This document shows, piece after piece, positions 26,444 through 34,631 of a stretch of 64,000 bases of DNA. The first letter of the stretch is position 1. Every line of letters begins with the position of its first letter. Under the pieces are notes generated by a model that was not told where the DNA came from, did not search any database, and saw nothing but the letters and a program-made list of their open reading frames with translations. The DNA is taken from positions 2,542,001 to 2,606,000 of the forward strand of contig NZ_CP081943.1 in the NCBI RefSeq assembly GCF_020423045.1, given 5' to 3'. Both the position numbers and the translations under genes were made by a program. Origin of the DNA: Pseudomonas sp. MM213 (lineage in GTDB: Bacteria > Pseudomonadota > Gammaproteobacteria > Pseudomonadales > Pseudomonadaceae).

Positions 26444-27691
26444 ATGCACATCATCAACGCCCGCCTGCGCAACCAAGAAGGCCTGCATGAGTTGCACCTG
26501 GAAAACGGCCTGATCAGCAATATTGCCCGTCAGACCGAAGCGCCGACCCTGGGCCCCGATGATCTGGACGCCGGCGGCAACCTGGTGGTGCCGCCCTTCG
26601 TCGAACCGCACATCCACCTCGACGCCACGCTCACCGCCGGCGAACCGCGCTGGAACATGAGCGGCACGCTGTTCGAAGGCATCGAATGCTGGGGCGAGCG
26701 CAAGGTGACGATCACCGAGGAAGACACCAAGACCCGCGCCAGGAAAACCATCCAGGCCCTCGCCGCCCACGGCATCCAGCATGTGCGTACCCATGTCGAT
26801 GTCACCGACCCGCAGCTGACGGCGCTGAAGGCGATGCTCGAAGTGCGCGAGGAAAGCCGGCACCTGATCGACATGCAAATCGTCGCTTTCCCCCAGGAAG
26901 GCATCGAGTCGTACCGCAACGGTCGTGAGCTGATGGAAGAAGCGATCCGCATGGGCGCGGACGTGGTCGGCGGGATTCCACATTTCGAATACACCCGCGA
27001 TCAGGGCGTGAGCTCAGTGAAGTTCCTGATGGACCTGGCCGAACGCACCGGCTGCCTGGTGGACGTGCATTGCGATGAAACCGATGACCCGCACTCGCGG
27101 TTTCTCGAAGTGCTCGCCGAAGAAGCCCGCAGCCGCGACATGGGCTCGCGGGTCACGGCCAGCCACACCACGGCCATGGGCTCGTACGACAACGCGTACT
27201 GCGCCAAACTGTTTCGCCTGCTCGGGCATTCGGGGATCAGTTTTGTCTCCTGCCCCACCGAAAGCATTCACCTGCAAGGGCGCTACGACAACTTTCCGAA
27301 ACGTCGTGGCGTCACTCGGGTGAATGAATTGCTCGAAGCGGGGATGAACGTGTGCTTCGGCCAGGACTCGATCGTCGACCCGTGGTATCCGCTGGGTAAC
27401 GGCAACATTTTGCGGGTGCTCGAAGCGGGTTTGCACATCTGTCACATGCTCGGGTATCGCAACCTGCAAAGCGCGCTGGACCTGGTCACCGACAACAGCG
27501 CCAGGGCGATGAACCTGGGGGAGCGGTATGGACTGGAGCGCGGGCGGCCGGCGAATTTGCTGATTCTTTCGGCAGACAGCGATTACGAGGTGATCCGCAG
27601 TCAGGGCTTGCCGCTGTATTCGGTTCGTGATGGGAAGGTGTTGATGAAGCGGCAGATGCCGGTGGTGGAGTTTTTTGGTGAGCAACCCTGA
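26444..27691 (+). CDS. codA: Cytosine deaminase-family amidohydrolase
   Basis: A 415-residue CodA homologue: PPFVEPHIHLD carries metal ligands His56 and His58, IQHVRTHVDV and LVDVHCDETDD the next residues, SHTTAMGSY, and CFGQDSIVDPWYPLGN with Asp308. Large blocks are the same as E. coli CodA, which deaminates cytosine to uracil. The residue after the metal Asp is Ser309 where E. coli has Asp314, and FVSCPTESIHLQGR replaces FVANPLVNIHLQGR in the substrate pocket. Substrate preference may therefore differ (isoguanine, isocytosine or creatinine are all seen in the family). No permease CodB is adjacent. Confidence 0.85.
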   Translation: MHIINARLRNQEGLHELHLENGLISNIARQTEAPTLGPDDLDAGGNLVVPPFVEPHIHLDATLTAGEPRWNMSGTLFEGIECWGERKVTITEEDTKTRARKTIQALAAHGIQHVRTHVDVTDPQLTALKAMLEVREESRHLIDMQIVAFPQEGIESYRNGRELMEEAIRMGADVVGGIPHFEYTRDQGVSSVKFLMDLAERTGCLVDVHCDETDDPHSRFLEVLAEEARSRDMGSRVTASHTTAMGSYDNAYCAKLFRLLGHSGISFVSCPTESIHLQGRYDNFPKRRGVTRVNELLEAGMNVCFGQDSIVDPWYPLGNGNILRVLEAGLHICHMLGYRNLQSALDLVTDNSARAMNLGERYGLERGRPANLLILSADSDYEVIRSQGLPLYSVRDGKVLMKRQMPVVEFFGEQP

Positions 27692-27713
27692 GTTTTGTGT
27701 TGGCTGAGCTGAC

Positions 27714-27783
27714 GCCTTCGCGGGCAAGCCTCGCTCCTACAGGGATCGCCGAACCTGTAGGAGCGAGGCTTGCCCGCGAAGGC
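27714..27783. repeat. Perfect 30-bp inverted REP pair, reversed orientation
   Basis: Two 30-bp arms (27714-27743 and 27754-27783) are exact reverse complements with a 10-bp spacer. The CTCCTACAG ends face inward, opposite to all other pairs except the outer pair at 30108. Confidence 0.93.
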
Positions 27784-27793
27784 AATCTCAAAT

Positions 27794-28786
27794 TCACCCC
27801 ATCAACCGCGCCGTACCAAACAAACTGACCCGACTCAATTCCCCGTCTGTTTCCTCCAACAAAATCGGCGCCGTCCCACCAGGCATCACCACCTTCACCT
27901 CACCCGCCACCACCCAACCCACGCGCCACGCCGCACACGCCACCGCGCTCGCACTGGTACCGGACGACGCCGTCGGCCCTTCCCCACGTTCAAACACCCG
28001 AGCAGCAATTCGCCCCGCTGACTCGCGCATCGCCCATTGCAAATTAACCCCCGTCGGGCACGGTCGCCCTGCCCCGGTCGGCATCGCGTAGGCAATGCGC
28101 GTCAACCCTTCGGACAATCGCGCTTCGCGCATCTGCTCATTGGCGGGCAATGCCTCGGCATCGTCCACAAGCGTTACGCAATGCGGATTGCCGACCCGCA
28201 CGAACTGGCTGCGGGACCAGGCGGGATCCAGCGCCGACAACGATTGAACGTGGCTGAGCCCACGACCGTTGAATGCCACATCGGTCACCCCTTGAGCACT
28301 GACCGCCTCGGGCCCGAACGCCGGTTTGCCCAGATCCAGCCAGAAACCCTGCACACCCTCGACCTGCGCGCGGTTCACCGATATCTCACCGGGCGAAGGC
28401 GTGTCGGCCTTGTCGTGATGAACCCTGAGCACACACGGCGCGTTTTCCGGAAACAGCCCTTGGTCGCTGAGCGCCTGGGAGAAAATCGTCAGCCCGTTGC
28501 CACTGCGCTCGGCCAGGGTGCCGTCGGTGTTGACGATCAACAGATCGAACGGCGGCGACGTTTGAAACGGGCCGACTAGCAGACCGTCGCAACGATGGTC
28601 CTTGCTGCCGGGCGGTTGCGTGCCCGGCGCCCAGGCACAGAACGCCTCGATGGCCGACACTGCCCAGGTCGTGCGGGTTTGCGCCGCCAGACTGGCCTGT
28701 TCAGGTAAATCGATCCCTTCGCGGCGCACTGCATCCGGCGCCACTACCGCGTAGATATTGCCTCGAGCATCGTAGAACGGCGTCAT
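27794..28786 (-). CDS. DapF-fold protein lacking both catalytic cysteines
   Basis: A 330-residue diaminopimelate epimerase-family protein. The fold is shown by NTDGTLAERSGNG (residues 86-98), VRVGNPHCVTLV (196-207) and FERGEGPTASSGTSAS (265-280). In true DapF these give GNGARC and ACGTG with two catalytic cysteines; here they are Ile101 and Ser275. Racemisation by the usual two-base mechanism is therefore not expected, so another reaction or a binding role is likely. It starts at 28786 with GGGAGG upstream. It is convergent with codA and divergent from an MFS transporter that may carry its ligand. Confidence 0.78.
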   Translation of the reverse strand: MTPFYDARGNIYAVVAPDAVRREGIDLPEQASLAAQTRTTWAVSAIEAFCAWAPGTQPPGSKDHRCDGLLVGPFQTSPPFDLLIVNTDGTLAERSGNGLTIFSQALSDQGLFPENAPCVLRVHHDKADTPSPGEISVNRAQVEGVQGFWLDLGKPAFGPEAVSAQGVTDVAFNGRGLSHVQSLSALDPAWSRSQFVRVGNPHCVTLVDDAEALPANEQMREARLSEGLTRIAYAMPTGAGRPCPTGVNLQWAMRESAGRIAARVFERGEGPTASSGTSASAVACAAWRVGWVVAGEVKVVMPGGTAPILLEETDGELSRVSLFGTARLMG

Positions 28787-28951
28787 GACGCCTCCCGTGT
28801 AAACATCACAGGCGTGCAACATATCGCGAAACCGCGACGGGCTGTGCAAGGATGTCACCCTGCCTGACCGCGAAACCGTCCGGACACTGATCGAACCTCA
28901 TGGGTGAGTCACTGTCCCTTGGGGACGCGACGTTTTTTGCCAAGGATCGAT

Positions 28952-30103
28952 ATGACCAACCTCAACACGCCCACCACTTTCGTGCCCGGACGCCTGGAAC
29001 AGATGTCCACGCGCATTGCCTTTTTCATCGCCGGTTTCGGGATTGCCGCGTGGGCGCCGCTGGTGCCTTACGCCAAGGCCCGGGCCGGGCTGGATGAAGG
29101 CACCCTCGGTTTGCTGCTGTTGTGCCTGGGGGTGGGCTCGATTCTGGCGATGCCGATGGCGGGGTTGCTGGCCACGCGTTTCGGCTGCCGGCGCGTGCTG
29201 ACGGGCGGTACGTTGTTGATCTGTCTGGCGCTGCCACTGTTGGCGACGGTGTCCTCGGTCCCGGCGCTGATAGCGGCCTTGTTCATGTTCGGCGCGGGCC
29301 TCGGCACGGTGGATTCGACGGTGAACCTGCAAGCGGTGATCGTCGAGCGCGCCAGCGGCAAAACCATGATATCGGGTTTCCACGGGCTGTTCAGCCTCGG
29401 CGGGATTGTCGGGGCGGCGGGCGTCAGTGCCCTGCTCGGCTTTGGGGTTTCTCCGTTGGGGGCGATGCTGGTGGTGATCGTGCTGCTGCTGATCGCACTG
29501 TGCAAAGCCGCGCCGCACCTGCTGCCGTATGGCAGCGAAAGTTCCGGGCCGGCCTTTGCCATTCCCCACGGCATCGTGCTGTTTATCGGCGGCATGTGTT
29601 TCATCGTGTTCCTCGCCGAGGGCGCGGCGCTGGACTGGAGCGCGGTGTTCCTGGCGCAGGAACGCGGGATCGACACGGCCTATGCGGGATTGGGTTATGC
29701 GGCGTTTGCGCTGACCATGACGGCCGGGCGGTTGACCGGTGACAAGATCGTCCGGCGCCTAGGCGCGACACGGGTGATCGTGTTCGGTGGGCTGACGGCC
29801 GCTACCGGCCTGTTTCTGGCGACGTTCGCACCGAGCTGGGAGATGGCGCTGGTGGGTTATGCGCTGCTGGGCGCGGGCTGCTCGAATATCGTGCCGGTGC
29901 TGTACACCGCCGTGGGCAAGCAGACGGTCATGCCTGAAAGCATTGCCGTGCCGGCGATTACGACGCTGGGTTACGCGGGGATTCTGGCGGGGCCGGCGGT
30001 GATCGGGTTCATCGCCCACGGCAGCAGTTTGAGTTTTGCCTTTGGGCTGATGGCGGTGTTGCTGGTGGCGGTTGCCATTGGCGGGAAGGTGTTGAAGGCC
30101 TGA
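28952..30103 (+). CDS. MFS transporter (YbjJ-like)
   Basis: A 383-residue protein with about twelve hydrophobic helices. The loop between helices 2 and 3 has ATRFGCRRVLTGG, a version of the MFS A-motif, and the second half repeats the fold with DKIVRRLGATRVIVFGG. It resembles the YbjJ-type family of small-molecule exporters. AAGGA stands ten bases before the ATG at 28952. It is divergent from the DapF-like gene with about 165 bp between them. Substrate unknown. Confidence 0.82.
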   Translation: MTNLNTPTTFVPGRLEQMSTRIAFFIAGFGIAAWAPLVPYAKARAGLDEGTLGLLLLCLGVGSILAMPMAGLLATRFGCRRVLTGGTLLICLALPLLATVSSVPALIAALFMFGAGLGTVDSTVNLQAVIVERASGKTMISGFHGLFSLGGIVGAAGVSALLGFGVSPLGAMLVVIVLLLIALCKAAPHLLPYGSESSGPAFAIPHGIVLFIGGMCFIVFLAEGAALDWSAVFLAQERGIDTAYAGLGYAAFALTMTAGRLTGDKIVRRLGATRVIVFGGLTAATGLFLATFAPSWEMALVGYALLGAGCSNIVPVLYTAVGKQTVMPESIAVPAITTLGYAGILAGPAVIGFIAHGSSLSFAFGLMAVLLVAVAIGGKVLKA

Positions 30104-30107
30104 AAAG

Positions 30108-30345
30108 CATCGCCGGCAAGCCAGCTCCTACAAGGATCGTCAGTGCACACACTATCTATGTGCGAAACAACTGTAGGAGCGAGCGGTGCGGCGATCCGAC
30201 TTGCCCGCGAAAGCGGTGGGTCAGGCGCCATTTCTATCGACTGGACAGCCATCTTCGCGGGCAAGCCTCGCTCCTACAGGGATCTCCAGCGAACACAGAT
30301 TCTGTGCACGCCGGCGATCTTGTAGGAGCTGGCTTGCCGGCGATG
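30108..30345. repeat. Nested REP cluster
   Basis: An outer pair of single REPs (30108-30134 and 30319-30345) are exact 27-bp reverse complements facing inward. Inside is a complete REPIN (30171-30280). The inner REPIN's left arm carries the 16-nt module GGTGCGGCGATCCGAC at 30185-30200. The whole 258-bp gap between the MFS gene and the receptor gene is thus mostly REP DNA. Confidence 0.88.
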
Positions 30346-30361
30346 CAGGCGACTCGGTCTA

Positions 30362-32794
30362 TCAGAACCCGACACTGGCCTGCACGAAGAACGTGCGCGG
30401 TGCGCCGACGTACATGCCCGAGTTGTTGTCGCTGGAGCGGGTGAAGTACTGTTTGTCGAAGATGTTTTTCACCCCGGCGCCGACTTTCAGGTTCGATAGC
30501 TGCGCGCCGAAGTCATAACCGCCCCGCACGTTCCAGGTGACGTAACCAGGAATGTCGCCGTACTGACCGTCGGCAGTGCCTTCGGTGATGTAGTTGTTGG
30601 TGAAGCTGCCATTGGAATTCACGGCAACGCCCGGCGAACGTTGTTTGGACTGGGCAAACGCATCGACGTTGTAGGTCCAGCGGTCGATGTCATATCGCAA
30701 GCCGGCAGTTGCGACCTGGCGCGAATAGAACGGCAGGTCACGGCCCTTGAAGCCCGGAATCTCCCCTTCATACACGGCACGTGTGTAGGTGAAACCGGCG
30801 TTGGCGCTCAGGCCGTCGAGCCGTGGGTCCAGTGCCGCCATGTCGTAATGCACCGATGCTTCAACGCCCTGGTGCGTGGTTGCGCCGAGGTTGGTCCAGC
30901 CCGCATCGTTGCTGATGTACTGCAACTCTTTATCGAAGTCGATGTAGAACAGCGTCACTTCGCCGCCCCACACATCATCGTTGTAGCGCGTGCCGAGCTC
31001 GTAGGTCTTGGCTTTTTCCGGCTCCAGACCGTTGGCGGTGCTGTCACCCGTACCGCCCTGACCGAGCTGGAAATACTGCAGGCTGCCGAACGAAGTCTCG
31101 TAGTTGGCGAACAGTTTCCAGGCATCGGAAATGTGATACATCACGCTCAAGGCCGGCAGCGGCTCGTTGCTTTCGATGCTGCGATTCTTCTCCGTCACAC
31201 GCTTGCCATCGGCATCGCGTCCGGGGCGCTCATGCCAGTCGGTGCTGATGTGCTCGAAACGGATGCCGGGGGTAATCGTCCAGTTGCCGACGTCGATCTT
31301 GTCGTCGAGGTAAACGGAGTTGGCTTCCGTACCGCCGGTGCGGTCCTGGTACACATGGCCGTCCGAGGCCTTGGTCACGACAGGCTCGTTGCTCTTGTTC
31401 AGCTCCAGACGGGTCGCCTGTTCGTGCATGCCTTCCTTGAGGTAGCGATAACCGACGCTGACTTCCTGGGTGGTCGGGCCCACGTCGAACACATGGGACA
31501 CCCGCGGTTCGATGCCGAAGGTGTAATAGGTACGCGGGAACGAGCCGATAGTCTTCTGGTCGCGGGCGGCGATGTTGCTGCCACGGAAGCTGTCGGAGTA
31601 GTACGTCAGCACTTCTGCCTGGGTACGGTCATCGATCTGCCGTGCCCACTTGAACGAGACGTCCTTGCGGCGCCCGCTGAAGTTGTCGTTGTTGCGGTCG
31701 GACTGAAACGGATTGGCGTCGTACTGCGCCTGAGTCAGGCCGCCGGGCATGTCGGCGCTGGCGTCGTAGTAATGCAGGTTGAGGCTGAAGTCGTCGACAT
31801 CGGTCGGCGCCCAGTGGGTCTTGAGCAGCACGTCGTCGATGTCGTTGCCGTTGTTGCGCTCACGGTAACCGTTGCCGTTCACGCCCGAGTACAACAGCGC
31901 CACGCCCATGCCGTTGTCCGCGGTACCGCCGGCAAACGCCGTGTCGATGTGCTTCCAGCCACCGTGCTTGGAGGTTTCCAGGGTGGTGCCGATTTCGGCG
32001 GAGGCTTTTTCCGGGATTGCGCGGGTCACGAAGTTGATCACACCGCCAACGTTTTGCGGCCCGTAGCGCACGGAACCGGCACCGCGCACCACGTCGATGC
32101 TGTCGAGGTTACCCGAGGAAATCGGCGCCATGGACAGCTGCGGCTGGCCATACGGTGCGAATGCGGCCGGTACGCCGTCGATCAGCACGGTGGAGCGTGG
32201 CGACAGACGCGAAGTCAGGCCGCGCACGCCGACGTTCAGGGAGATATCGCTGCCGCCAGTGCCGTTGGCTTCTTGCACTTGCACGCCGGGCACGCGCTTC
32301 AACACGTCGCCGACGTTCATCGCGCCTTGCTCGACCATGGCTTCGCGACGAATCACCGTGCGGGCGCCGGGATGGTTCTGCACCACGGCGGCATCGGCGT
32401 CACCGAGCCAGTCACCGACGACCTTGATGTCAGTCACGCCCAGTTCCAGCGGGCCGTTGGTGGCGGAAGTCGGCGATGGAGCCGGCGTCAGGGTCACCGA
32501 ACCTTCGTCGATCTGATACTCGAGACCGCTGCCCTGCAGCAATTGGCGCAAGGCTTGCTCCGGCGAAAGGTTGCCATCCACCGCCGGGGCCTGTTTGCCG
32601 GCGACCAGTTCAGGACTGAAAAAAACCTGCAACGAGGTTTGCTGGCCGAGCTCGCTCAGCGCCTGACCCAAGGGTTGCGCCGGGATGTGAATGGCATCGG
32701 CGGCAAAGGCCTGGGGCAGCGCAGCGTTGACCGCCAGCGCAAGGGCCAGCGGCAACCAAAGGGAGTTGTTGTTTTTAGCGGTGGTTTTTTTCAC
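30362..32794 (-). CDS. fecA: TonB-dependent ferric citrate-type receptor (FecA-like)
   Basis: An 810-residue outer-membrane receptor. A signal peptide (to about residue 32) is followed by an STN/secretin-like signalling domain (residues 35-105), typical of receptors that drive an FecR/FecI cascade. The plug has KVVGDWLGDADAAVV and IDVVRGAGSVRYGPQNVGGV; the barrel ends PRTFFVQASVGF. Sequence and motif order match E. coli FecA closely (GARTVIRRE, STVLIDGVPAAFAPYGQPQ). It starts with GTG at 32794, with AGGAC upstream. Ferric dicitrate is the likely ligand, but a related carboxylate siderophore is possible. Confidence 0.9.
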   Translation of the reverse strand: MKKTTAKNNNSLWLPLALALAVNAALPQAFAADAIHIPAQPLGQALSELGQQTSLQVFFSPELVAGKQAPAVDGNLSPEQALRQLLQGSGLEYQIDEGSVTLTPAPSPTSATNGPLELGVTDIKVVGDWLGDADAAVVQNHPGARTVIRREAMVEQGAMNVGDVLKRVPGVQVQEANGTGGSDISLNVGVRGLTSRLSPRSTVLIDGVPAAFAPYGQPQLSMAPISSGNLDSIDVVRGAGSVRYGPQNVGGVINFVTRAIPEKASAEIGTTLETSKHGGWKHIDTAFAGGTADNGMGVALLYSGVNGNGYRERNNGNDIDDVLLKTHWAPTDVDDFSLNLHYYDASADMPGGLTQAQYDANPFQSDRNNDNFSGRRKDVSFKWARQIDDRTQAEVLTYYSDSFRGSNIAARDQKTIGSFPRTYYTFGIEPRVSHVFDVGPTTQEVSVGYRYLKEGMHEQATRLELNKSNEPVVTKASDGHVYQDRTGGTEANSVYLDDKIDVGNWTITPGIRFEHISTDWHERPGRDADGKRVTEKNRSIESNEPLPALSVMYHISDAWKLFANYETSFGSLQYFQLGQGGTGDSTANGLEPEKAKTYELGTRYNDDVWGGEVTLFYIDFDKELQYISNDAGWTNLGATTHQGVEASVHYDMAALDPRLDGLSANAGFTYTRAVYEGEIPGFKGRDLPFYSRQVATAGLRYDIDRWTYNVDAFAQSKQRSPGVAVNSNGSFTNNYITEGTADGQYGDIPGYVTWNVRGGYDFGAQLSNLKVGAGVKNIFDKQYFTRSSDNNSGMYVGAPRTFFVQASVGF

Positions 32795-32891
32795 GTCGAA
32801 CGTAGTCCTGTGGATCGCAAGAGTGTGCGCCTGTTAATGCAAACCAGTTGCAGTTGGACAGGAAGACGATCAACTCGAAAAAAACCTGAAT

Positions 32892-33875
32892 TTATTTTGA
32901 AATTATTTCCTGACTGCCGTCATCGAGGGTGCGCACGGCCACCGGCAAGATGGTCGGCAAGGCCTTGAGCAGCGCGTCGGTGTTGTCGGATTTGAACACG
33001 CTAGTCAGGCGCAGATTGCCCACTGTGTCGTTGCCGACGGTGAGTGGCTTGTCCCGATAACGCGACACTTCCTCGGCCACTTCGGCCAGGCTGGCGTTGT
33101 TGAACACCAGTTTGCCGTTGCGCCAGGCCGTCAATTCCGCAGGGTTGACCGCATAGGCCGCGGCCACTTTGCCCTGGGCATCAATGCGCGTTCCCAGGCC
33201 AGCGGTAAGGTTGACGAACTCATTGTCCGCCGCGCCGTGCCCCTGAACCCTGACCGTGCCCTGCTCCACCACGACCCGGGTGTCACGAGCGCCGCGACGC
33301 ACATCGAAGCGCGTGCCGGTGACCGTGACCTTGCCGCTGCCCGCTTGGACCACGAATGGCCGATCGCTGTCATGGGCGACGCTGAACATCGCCTCGCCTT
33401 GCGTCAATTCGATGCCGCGCTGACTTTTTTCAAAGCGCACCTGAAGACGACTGCGGCTGTTCAGGTCGATCACCGAACCGTCCGGCAGCGCCACCTGGCG
33501 ACGCTCGCCCATGGTCGTCGAATACTCGGCGGTGTATGACGCCGGTTGATTCAAACCGCTGAACAGGCCCAGGCCCAGCGCCACGGCCACCACACTGGCC
33601 GCCACCGCATAACGCACCAGCGGCCGACGTTTGCTGCGCGCCGACGGGGTTTCGCACAAGGCTTGCAGTCGCGCACGCGGCACCAGGTCGGCGGCTGTCC
33701 ACAGGCCCTGAAGCAACTGAAATTCGTCGCGGTGCTGAGGGTGCTCGTTCAGCCAGTACTCGAAACGCTGGCGCTCTTCGACGTCAATGGCCGGCTCCTG
33801 CAAACGCACAAACCACTGCGCCGCCTCATCGCGAACCGTCGTTTGCCCGCACGCGCAATCACGAGTATCCATCAT
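32892..33875 (-). CDS. fecR: FecR-family anti-sigma factor/signal transducer
   Basis: A 327-residue FecR. The N-terminal cytoplasmic part has the AAQWFVRLQEP and FEYWLNEHPQHRDEFQ motifs that bind the sigma factor. One membrane helix (VAASVVAVALGLGLFSGL) is near residue 100. The periplasmic FecR domain (GERRQVALPDGSVIDLNSRS, VTGTRFDVRRG) would contact the receptor's STN domain. It is downstream of fecI by 40 bp and upstream of fecA by 97 bp. AGGAA precedes the ATG. Confidence 0.9.
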   Translation of the reverse strand: MMDTRDCACGQTTVRDEAAQWFVRLQEPAIDVEERQRFEYWLNEHPQHRDEFQLLQGLWTAADLVPRARLQALCETPSARSKRRPLVRYAVAASVVAVALGLGLFSGLNQPASYTAEYSTTMGERRQVALPDGSVIDLNSRSRLQVRFEKSQRGIELTQGEAMFSVAHDSDRPFVVQAGSGKVTVTGTRFDVRRGARDTRVVVEQGTVRVQGHGAADNEFVNLTAGLGTRIDAQGKVAAAYAVNPAELTAWRNGKLVFNNASLAEVAEEVSRYRDKPLTVGNDTVGNLRLTSVFKSDNTDALLKALPTILPVAVRTLDDGSQEIISK

Positions 33876-33915
33876 GGAAGTTCCTGTTTGGCTGGGGATG
33901 AGAGTGCACGGCCGA

Positions 33916-34416
33916 TCATGGTTGCAAACCGTCGAGGCGGTCGCGCAGATGCCGCAGGGTGCGGATCATATACTTTTCCACCATGTTCTTGGACAGTCCC
34001 AGGCGTTCGGCGATTTCAGCCTGGGTCAGCCCTTCGATCTTCTGCCACACAAAAACCTTGCGACAGTTGACCGGCAACTCGGTGAGCGCCCGTTCAATGG
34101 AATCAGCCAACTGGATCGCATGCATGAAATGCTCCGGGTCGCCGGACGACGACACACTGTGATCAACCGCCTCCGACTCCATGGCGCCCCGCCGATCCTC
34201 ACGCCGATAACCATCCACCGCGATGTTGCGCGCAGTCTGGTGCAAATACGCCCGGGGCTGCTGCACCGCCGCCGAATCGGACTCAAGCACCCGCACGAAA
34301 GTGTCGTGGGCCAGATCCTCGGCCTGCTGACGATTTCTCAGGCGACGGGTCCAGGTGCCAACCAACTCTTCGTAATGCTCGAAAAAGCCGTGTCTGCGGG
34401 GCAACTTGGGGGTCAT
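33916..34416 (-). CDS. fecI: FecI-family ECF sigma factor
   Basis: A 166-residue sigma-70 family ECF factor. Region 2 has RQQAEDLAHDTFVRVLES; region 4 has ALTELPVNCRKVFVWQKIEGLTQAEIAERLGLSKNMVEKYM. It would direct transcription of the fecA operon when the receptor binds ligand. The start is the ATG at 34416; an in-frame extension to 34503 has no conserved residues. A weak Fur-like box at 34444 lies just upstream, in line with iron control. Confidence 0.9.
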   Translation of the reverse strand: MTPKLPRRHGFFEHYEELVGTWTRRLRNRQQAEDLAHDTFVRVLESDSAAVQQPRAYLHQTARNIAVDGYRREDRRGAMESEAVDHSVSSSGDPEHFMHAIQLADSIERALTELPVNCRKVFVWQKIEGLTQAEIAERLGLSKNMVEKYMIRTLRHLRDRLDGLQP

Positions 34417-34443
34417 TGCGGTGTGCTGTGATGACGGGGCGTG

Positions 34444-34462
34444 AATAGTAATGCTTCCTATT
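34444..34462. promoter_or_regulatory. Weak Fur-box candidate for fecI
   Basis: AATAGTAATGCTTCCTATT matches the 19-bp Fur consensus at 10 positions and has outer AATAG/CTATT symmetry. It lies 28 bp before the fecI start. It is suggestive only. Confidence 0.35.
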
Positions 34463-34547
34463 AACCGGAAGCAATGGATTCCAGACAGCCAACTCGCCAC
34501 CACTCGTCAACGAGAAAAGTTGATTTAGGCACACAGCCAAAGGATTC

Positions 34548-34563
34548 TGGCAGGCATCCAAAA
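34548..34563 (+). promoter_or_regulatory. Candidate FeaR binding site upstream of tynA
   Basis: TGGCA (34548-34552), eight bases, then AAA (34561-34563), matching the TGNCA-N8-AAA consensus I recall for FeaR in E. coli. It is 69 bp before the tynA start. Confidence 0.5.
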
Positions 34564-34631
34564 GAAGCCAGCCACAAGCTGTAGCAAAGTGCAGTCATGC
34601 CAGTCACCGGCGTTCGTCCAGGAATTCAGAC

